Below are positions 59,072-64,000 of a stretch of 64,000 nucleotides of DNA, piece by piece. A program made the position numbers and the translations under genes. Numbering within the stretch: position 1 is the first letter of the stretch; every line of letters begins with the position of its first letter. The notes beneath the pieces were generated by a model. It made no database searches. It saw only the letters and a list, made by a program, of their open reading frames with translations, and was not told where the DNA came from. This stretch comes from Dawidia cretensis (GTDB lineage Bacteria > Bacteroidota > Bacteroidia > Cytophagales > Cyclobacteriaceae), in assembly GCF_018598175.1 (NCBI RefSeq), contig NZ_JAHESE010000016.1:1-64000 (forward strand), written 5' to 3'.

Positions 59072-62044
59072 ATGCAAAACAAAGGATTAGTAATTTCTCT
59101 CGCGGTAGTGATCACACTACTGTGTTTTTACTACCTGTCGTTTACGTTCGTCTCCTACAACGTACAACGCAAGGCAGTAGCCGCCGCCACCGATGCGAGC
59201 GGTAACATCGACATTAATAAAAAGCAGGCTTACCTGGACTCCGTGTGGACTACACCGGTGTACAACTTGCTGGGTGCAGAATTTACCTTTAAAGAGGTAA
59301 AAGACTCTGAGCTTAGCCTTGGCCTTGACCTGCAAGGCGGTATGCACGTTACCCTGGAGGTATCGCCAGCCGACATCATCAAAAGCTTGAGCGGCAACAG
59401 CCAGGACTCTGCTTTCCTGAGTGCCCTGCGCGTAGCCTCTAAAGAACAAAAGACCAGCCGCGACAACTACAGCACATTGTTCTTCCGCGCGTTTCGTAAA
59501 GCTAACCCCGACAAACGCCTGGCTTCTATTTTCGCAAACTCCTCTACGCGTGATAAGATCGCTACCAACGACGACGACAAGAAAGTGATCGACGTGGTCG
59601 ATAGCGAAATAGAGAGCGCCATCGATCGTTCCTTTACGATCCTCAGCAACCGTCTCGATCAGTTTGGTACGTCGCAGCCTAACATTCAGCGTCTGCCGGG
59701 CACCGGCCGTATTCAGGTAGAAATTCCGGGTGCTGACAACCCGGCGCGTGTACGCAAGCTGTTGCAAGGTGTGGCACGTCTCGAATTCTGGGATGTGATT
59801 GAACCCAACACCCTGAACACGCAACTGCTCGCCATCAACGACGTATTGGTAAAAGAACAAAAAGCTGCAGCCAAGCCGGCGGTAGCTGCCGGTGCAACGA
59901 CGAGCGCCGATACTACTGCTGCTGACAGCGATGATCTTTCTTCCCTGCTCGGCGATAGCACCAAAACTGCTTCGGCTGATTCTGCTGCTGCCCAAAAAGG
60001 CCTGGACTCGCTGCAGAACATGGCAAATGTGTCGGCTCTTTTTTCCTTGAGCAATCCTCCGAGCGCATTCCGCTATGCGCTGAAAGACACTGCTAAAATC
60101 AACGACATCTTCCGTCGTCACGACATTCGTAACCTGCTGCCCCGCACGGTAGGTGTTTTCTGGGCGAACAAGCCTGACCAGGTGGGCAACCAGGAGTCGC
60201 TCGAGCTTTTCTTCCTCGATATCGGCCGCGACGGTAAGTCTCGCCTGACGGGTGAAGTCATCACCGATGCACACAGCGACCTGGACGAGTATGCCCGCCA
60301 CGCGGTGAGCATGAAAATGAACGCGAAGGGTACACGCACGTGGGCAAAATGGACAGCAGAAGCTGCCAGCAAATCACCGAAAGGTAGAATCGCCATCACG
60401 CTGGACAACACGGTATACTCGGCTCCTTCGGTAAATGGTGAAATCCCCAACGGTAACTCACAGATCTCCGGTAACTTTACCGACATTGAAGCGAAAGACC
60501 TTGCTAACGTCCTGAAAGCTGGTTCACTGCCGGCACCGACGAAGATCGTTGAAGAATCATCGGTTGGACCTACACTGGGTGCTGAGTCAATCCGCAACGG
60601 CATCCTTTCGATCATCGTAGGCTTCCTGATCATCATCTTCTTCATGCTGGTGGTCTATAATACCTCTGGTTGGGTAGCTGATCTCGCGGTAATCCTCAAC
60701 TTGATTTTCCTGTTGGGTGTATTGGCGTCGTTAAACGCAGCGCTCACACTGCCCGGTATCGCCGGTATCTTGTTGTCATTGGCCATCGCGGTAGATGCGA
60801 ACGTACTGATTAACGAACGTGTAAAAGAAGATCTGAATTCTGGTAAGAGCCTGGAAGCTTCTATTCGCGCGGGTTATAAGGGTGCCTTCTCGGCCATTAT
60901 CGACTCGAACGTAACGACCTTCATTAAAGGTCTTGTGCTGCTGACCTTTGGTACCGGTCTTATCTATGGCTTTGCGTTGAACCTGATCATCGGTATCGTG
61001 TGTTCGTTCTTCACATCGGTGTTCTTTACCCGTGTTATTTTCGAATACTATACACGTCGTGGCAAGAAGATCAGCTTCTCACGCGGCTGGTCCAAGACAC
61101 TGTTCCGCAGTATCAATTTCGACTTTATCGGCAACCGTAAGATCTATTATACCATCTCGGGTGCCATTGTCGTAGCTGGCATCGTGATGATTGCCTTCAA
61201 AGGCTTTAACTACGGTGTAGACTTCAAAGGTGGTCGTACATACATCGTTGGTTTTGAGAAATCACTCTCGGCTTCTGACGTACGCGGTGCGCTGACCAAA
61301 TCGTTCGAAGAAACCCCGGAAGTAAAAACCTTTGGGGGTACAACGAAATACAAAATAACCACCAGCTACCTGGTAGACGACGATTCTGATGAAGCTACTG
61401 TAAAAGCAGAACAGCGACTCGAAGAAGGTCTGGCGACGATTGGCGACAATAAGGCAGAAGTGTTGAGCTTCTACAAAGTAGGCCCGACAATTGCAAACGA
61501 CATCAAGGTGTCTGCTGTTTATTCGCTGCTCATTGCCGTAGTGCTTATGTTCCTCTACATCCTGATCCGTTTCCGCAAGTGGCAGTTCGCCCTCGGTACG
61601 GTAGTGAGCTTGTTCCACACGGTGTTAGTCGTGCTTTCGCTCTTCGTACTGTTAGAGCCGATCATGCCGTTCACCATGGAAATCGACCAGGCTTTCGTCG
61701 CTGCGATCCTGACGGTAATTGGTTACTCTATCAACGACTCCGTGGTGGTGTTTGACCGCGTGCGTGAGTTCCTGTCGCTGAAGAAAAGCTCTGAAAGCAC
61801 CTCCTCAGTGGTAAACAATGCCTTGAACGACACGCTGAGCCGTACCCTCATTACCGGTATGTCAACGCTGTTCGTACTGGTGATCCTCTTCTTCTTTGGA
61901 GGCGAAACGATCAAAGGCTTTACGTTTGCCATGTTGATTGGTGTATTGATTGGTACATATTCGTCACTCTGTATCGGCACCCCGGTACTGGTTGACTTCT
62001 CACCCGAAGAAAAACAAGCCGAGCCCAAGCCGGTTGCGGCGTAA
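59072..62044 (+). CDS. secDF: Protein translocase subunit SecDF fusion
   Basis: A 990-residue fusion of SecD and SecF, 12 helices, which uses the proton gradient to pull proteins out of SecYEG. SecD: LGLDLQGGMHVTLEV, the P1 domain, RPRLTGEVI-like RLTGEVITDA, GPTLGAESIRNGILS and VDANVLINERVKE. SecF: VDFKGGRTYIV, GPTIANDIKVSAVYSL, IGYSINDSVVVFDRVRE and FTFAMLIGVLIGTYSSL. An Ala/Ser/Thr/Asp-rich insert (about 275-320) breaks the SecD P1 domain. A terminator follows. Confidence 0.95.
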   Translation: MQNKGLVISLAVVITLLCFYYLSFTFVSYNVQRKAVAAATDASGNIDINKKQAYLDSVWTTPVYNLLGAEFTFKEVKDSELSLGLDLQGGMHVTLEVSPADIIKSLSGNSQDSAFLSALRVASKEQKTSRDNYSTLFFRAFRKANPDKRLASIFANSSTRDKIATNDDDKKVIDVVDSEIESAIDRSFTILSNRLDQFGTSQPNIQRLPGTGRIQVEIPGADNPARVRKLLQGVARLEFWDVIEPNTLNTQLLAINDVLVKEQKAAAKPAVAAGATTSADTTAADSDDLSSLLGDSTKTASADSAAAQKGLDSLQNMANVSALFSLSNPPSAFRYALKDTAKINDIFRRHDIRNLLPRTVGVFWANKPDQVGNQESLELFFLDIGRDGKSRLTGEVITDAHSDLDEYARHAVSMKMNAKGTRTWAKWTAEAASKSPKGRIAITLDNTVYSAPSVNGEIPNGNSQISGNFTDIEAKDLANVLKAGSLPAPTKIVEESSVGPTLGAESIRNGILSIIVGFLIIIFFMLVVYNTSGWVADLAVILNLIFLLGVLASLNAALTLPGIAGILLSLAIAVDANVLINERVKEDLNSGKSLEASIRAGYKGAFSAIIDSNVTTFIKGLVLLTFGTGLIYGFALNLIIGIVCSFFTSVFFTRVIFEYYTRRGKKISFSRGWSKTLFRSINFDFIGNRKIYYTISGAIVVAGIVMIAFKGFNYGVDFKGGRTYIVGFEKSLSASDVRGALTKSFEETPEVKTFGGTTKYKITTSYLVDDDSDEATVKAEQRLEEGLATIGDNKAEVLSFYKVGPTIANDIKVSAVYSLLIAVVLMFLYILIRFRKWQFALGTVVSLFHTVLVVLSLFVLLEPIMPFTMEIDQAFVAAILTVIGYSINDSVVVFDRVREFLSLKKSSESTSSVVNNALNDTLSRTLITGMSTLFVLVILFFFGGETIKGFTFAMLIGVLIGTYSSLCIGTPVLVDFSPEEKQAEPKPVAA

Positions 62045-62065
62045 AGCATACGCTTTTTGATACTG

Positions 62066-62098
62066 AAAGGCCGCCTCCATCGAGGCGGCCTTTTTTGT
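62066..62098 (+). terminator. Rho-independent terminator of secDF
   Basis: A 12-bp perfect stem (AAAGGCCGCCTC with GAGGCGGCCTTT), loop CATC, then a T run. It lies 21 bases after the secDF stop. Confidence 0.92.
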
Positions 62099-62170
62099 TT
62101 TTAAGGAGATATCAGATCTTGGGGAATGTCTACAGACGCCAGTGTTTGCTGGCGCAGCAAAACCTTCCTA

Positions 62171-63172
62171 TCACCGGAAGCTCTTTCCAAGTTTCTCCTG
62201 CTTCAGCTTATCACGAAACTTGCGGGCATTCCAGAGTGCCTGCTGACGGATAGCGTGGTGTAGCGTGGCATTTATTTCATAGCCGATCAACAACACGACT
62301 GTAACCAACTGTACCCATACCATAATAGCAATCAACACGCCGATGGAGCCATAGACCTTGTTGTATGTGGCGAAGTTGGTGATGTAATAAGAGAATCCAT
62401 AACAGACTCCCAGTGTGAGCAGGGTCGCGATGAATGAGCCGATGGAAAAGAAACGCCAGTTGTAGTGGATCGCCGGGCCGAAATAGTATAGTGCCGAGAT
62501 GGCGATAAAGAATACGATGAAGATAACCACAAAGCGTAGGAAAAACAGCAGGAATACAGTAAAGCTGGTGAGGTGCAGCCAGGAGAATTGCTCGAAGTAT
62601 TCCAGCACCAACTGACCCACTACCAGCAGGATGATGGCCAGGAACACCACAAACGCGAGGTTAAAGGTAAGTCCTGTGGCGATGAGCCGGGTCTTGAGGC
62701 CGCTGCGGCGCTCGACCGTGCGGTAGCAGGCGTTGAAGGCGCGGATGAGGGCCATCGTGCCGTTGGTGGAGAGGTATATCGAAAACACAAAGCCCAACGA
62801 CAGCAGACCACCGCGTTGGTTGCTGACGATGTCCATGACGGTAGGGGAGATCACATCGTACATACTGGTGGGCATCATGTCGCCCAGAAACCCCAGAATG
62901 CTTTCGTTGGTGATGTCCGGAAAGAACCGGGTGAGGTAGGGGATCAACGTAAAGAGAAAGATGATGGCGGGGAAAATAGCCAGGATAAAGTTATAGGCCA
63001 CCGCGTTGGACCGGTCCATGATCTCATCTTCTGCCAGGTTGTGAAAGAACAGCTTGACGATCTTATACAACGAAACGTTCTCGTGTTTTTTTAGCCGTAT
63101 TTTCCGAAGCCGGGTAATGAATCGCCGGCCCGGATTCCATTGGAGGATAATGCGTTTGTGTTTATACTTCAT
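62171..63172 (-). CDS. YihY/BrkB-family membrane protein
   Basis: A 333-residue protein with a basic N-terminus and six or so membrane helices (about 60-300). The family motif is seen in AVAYNFILAIFPAIIFLFTLIPYL and GSIGVLIAIMVWVQLVTVVLLIGYEINATL. Members were once called ribonuclease BN in error; the role is unknown. It lies after the thioesterase gene (75-base gap). Confidence 0.9.
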   Translation of the reverse strand: MKYKHKRIILQWNPGRRFITRLRKIRLKKHENVSLYKIVKLFFHNLAEDEIMDRSNAVAYNFILAIFPAIIFLFTLIPYLTRFFPDITNESILGFLGDMMPTSMYDVISPTVMDIVSNQRGGLLSLGFVFSIYLSTNGTMALIRAFNACYRTVERRSGLKTRLIATGLTFNLAFVVFLAIILLVVGQLVLEYFEQFSWLHLTSFTVFLLFFLRFVVIFIVFFIAISALYYFGPAIHYNWRFFSIGSFIATLLTLGVCYGFSYYITNFATYNKVYGSIGVLIAIMVWVQLVTVVLLIGYEINATLHHAIRQQALWNARKFRDKLKQEKLGKSFR

Positions 63173-63247
63173 CGTGTGCTGTGCATTTGCCCGTATACGA
63201 TGTGCTACGGTTGTTAAAGCTAACGACTGGCGGCTAATAACAAAAGC

Positions 63248-63652
63248 CTAAAAGTACGGTGCGAGCAGATCTTCCATCGCCTGTGGCGGGCGGCAAGGCC
63301 GGGTGGTCGTTTTGTTGACAAAAACCAGGAGTGTTTCACCCTGGTTGATCAGCTTATTGGCCTCGTTAAAGATCTCGTATTCAAACTTGATGCGAATGCC
63401 GGGCTTCTCGCGAATGGTTGTGACAATGCGCAGCAGCTCGTCGTAACGGCCCGGCGCCAGGTATTTGGCGTGGTTTTCCAGTACCGGCAGCATCACTCCC
63501 ATGTCTTCCAACGCCTTGTAGCTCATGCCCAGCTGGCGCATGGCCTCTACGCGGGCTACTTCGTAGTACATGGCGTAGTAGCCATAATACACATAGCCCA
63601 TCTGGTCGGTCTCGCCGTAGCGTACCCGCACGGTTGTTTCGGAACGATACAT
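63248..63652 (-). CDS. Acyl-CoA thioesterase, YbgC-like
   Basis: A 134-residue 4HBT hotdog protein. The catalytic motif is VRYGETDQMGYVYYGYYAMYYEVARVEAMRQ, with Asp in ETDQMG. The family hydrolyses short-chain or Tol-linked acyl-CoA or acyl-ACP. It starts six bases after the mltG stop, so the two genes are probably co-transcribed. Confidence 0.9.
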   Translation of the reverse strand: MYRSETTVRVRYGETDQMGYVYYGYYAMYYEVARVEAMRQLGMSYKALEDMGVMLPVLENHAKYLAPGRYDELLRIVTTIREKPGIRIKFEYEIFNEANKLINQGETLLVFVNKTTTRPCRPPQAMEDLLAPYF

Positions 63653-63658
63653 ACTTCC

Positions 63659-64000
63659 TTACTGCTGTTGTCTTCTCAGGGCTTCGCCCTTTTTCTGTTC
63701 GATGGTAAGCGCTTTTTGGTAACGGGCGGCGTTACGCATGTGCTCTTCGTAGCTGTTGGTAAAATTATGCTCACCCGAAAAGTCCTCCTTTGCACACATA
63801 TAGTAATAATCGGTGGGGGTATAATTCAACACGGCGTCGAGCGAGTGGATCTCCGGCATGTTGATCGGCCCCGGTGGCAGTCCGGGATATTTATAGGTAT
63901 TGTACGGCGAGTCGATTTCTTTGTGGCCGTTCAGTACGCGTTTCAGCGAAAAGTCACCGACCGCAAAGACCAGCGTGGGGTCGGCTTGCAGGGCAATGTC
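63659..64000 (-). CDS. mltG: Endolytic murein transglycosylase MltG, C-terminal part
   Basis: Only the last 113 residues lie in the window; the gene continues past the right edge. The visible part reads IALQADPTLVFAVGDFSLKRV, SPYNTYKYPGLPPGPINMPE and a HSLDAVLNYTPTDYYY-like tail, typical of the MltG catalytic domain C-terminal end. The catalytic Glu is upstream, outside the window. It cuts glycan strands and sets their length at the inner membrane. The small reading frame starting at 63859 is only an internal Met. Confidence 0.9.
   Translation of the reverse strand, partial: DIALQADPTLVFAVGDFSLKRVLNGHKEIDSPYNTYKYPGLPPGPINMPEIHSLDAVLNYTPTDYYYMCAKEDFSGEHNFTNSYEEHMRNAARYQKALTIEQKKGEALRRQQQ

Overview
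The window reads as ordinary chromosome of a Bacteroidota bacterium, most likely a free-living aerobic member of the Cytophagales. This is inferred from three things. TAnnTTTG-type -7 promoter elements lie just upstream of many starts and no clear Shine-Dalgarno sequences are seen. The gene families are typical of the phylum (DUF3667, DUF4230, LpxA-like transferase, SecDF fusion, eukaryote-like IleS, small Lys-rich protein). There are many lipoproteins and LytTR or 7TM-DISM sensors. I see no rRNA, tRNA, CRISPR array, insertion sequence or phage gene. Coding density is high and the genes form short operons on both strands.

Layout. 0.1-6.1 kb: Na+/solute symporter, clpS, recR, a secreted small protein, an aspartate-type aminotransferase and a secreted protein of unknown function. 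6.1-10.2 kb: a five-gene clock-like operon on the minus strand, kaiC - kaiB - kaiB - PAS histidine kinase - single-domain response regulator. 10.4-20 kb: TonB-plug-like surface protein, LytS/LytTR pair, DUF4230/LpxA-like/glyoxalase operon, thioesterase, DUF3667-hemB-7TM kinase operon. 20-31.3 kb: housekeeping genes (hydrolase, mazG, glmM, cysteine desulfurase, YWTD lipoprotein, cold-shock protein, membrane MutS homologue, msrC, class I amidotransferase homologue, ribD, prmC).

31.3-37.2 kb: a tightly packed minus-strand cluster with an Rrf2 regulator, a cbb3-type oxidase catalytic subunit, a CcoO-cytochrome c fusion, two small membrane proteins of unknown function, group III truncated haemoglobin, a four-helix membrane protein, the di-iron repair protein Ric and a 2Fe-2S ferredoxin. 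It looks like a nitrosative/low-oxygen respiration module. A nearly identical 26-bp palindromic motif lies upstream of both the oxidase gene and the regulator gene, and is a good candidate operator.

37.4-64 kb: DUF2520 protein, M2 peptidase lipoprotein, a histidine kinase, glyS, dNTPase, a 32-aa Lys-rich protein, an MMPL-type transporter, ileS-lspA, an APC permease, ndk, an nrnA-FKBP-FKBP-rdgB-udk operon, a small membrane protein, secDF, BrkB-family protein, thioesterase and the 3' end of mltG, which runs off the right edge.

The two regions most worth following up are the Kai cluster, whose KaiC keeps both Walker motifs, both catalytic Glu pairs and the phosphorylation-site serines, and the Rrf2/oxidase/NO-stress cluster with its shared operator and uncharacterised small subunits.
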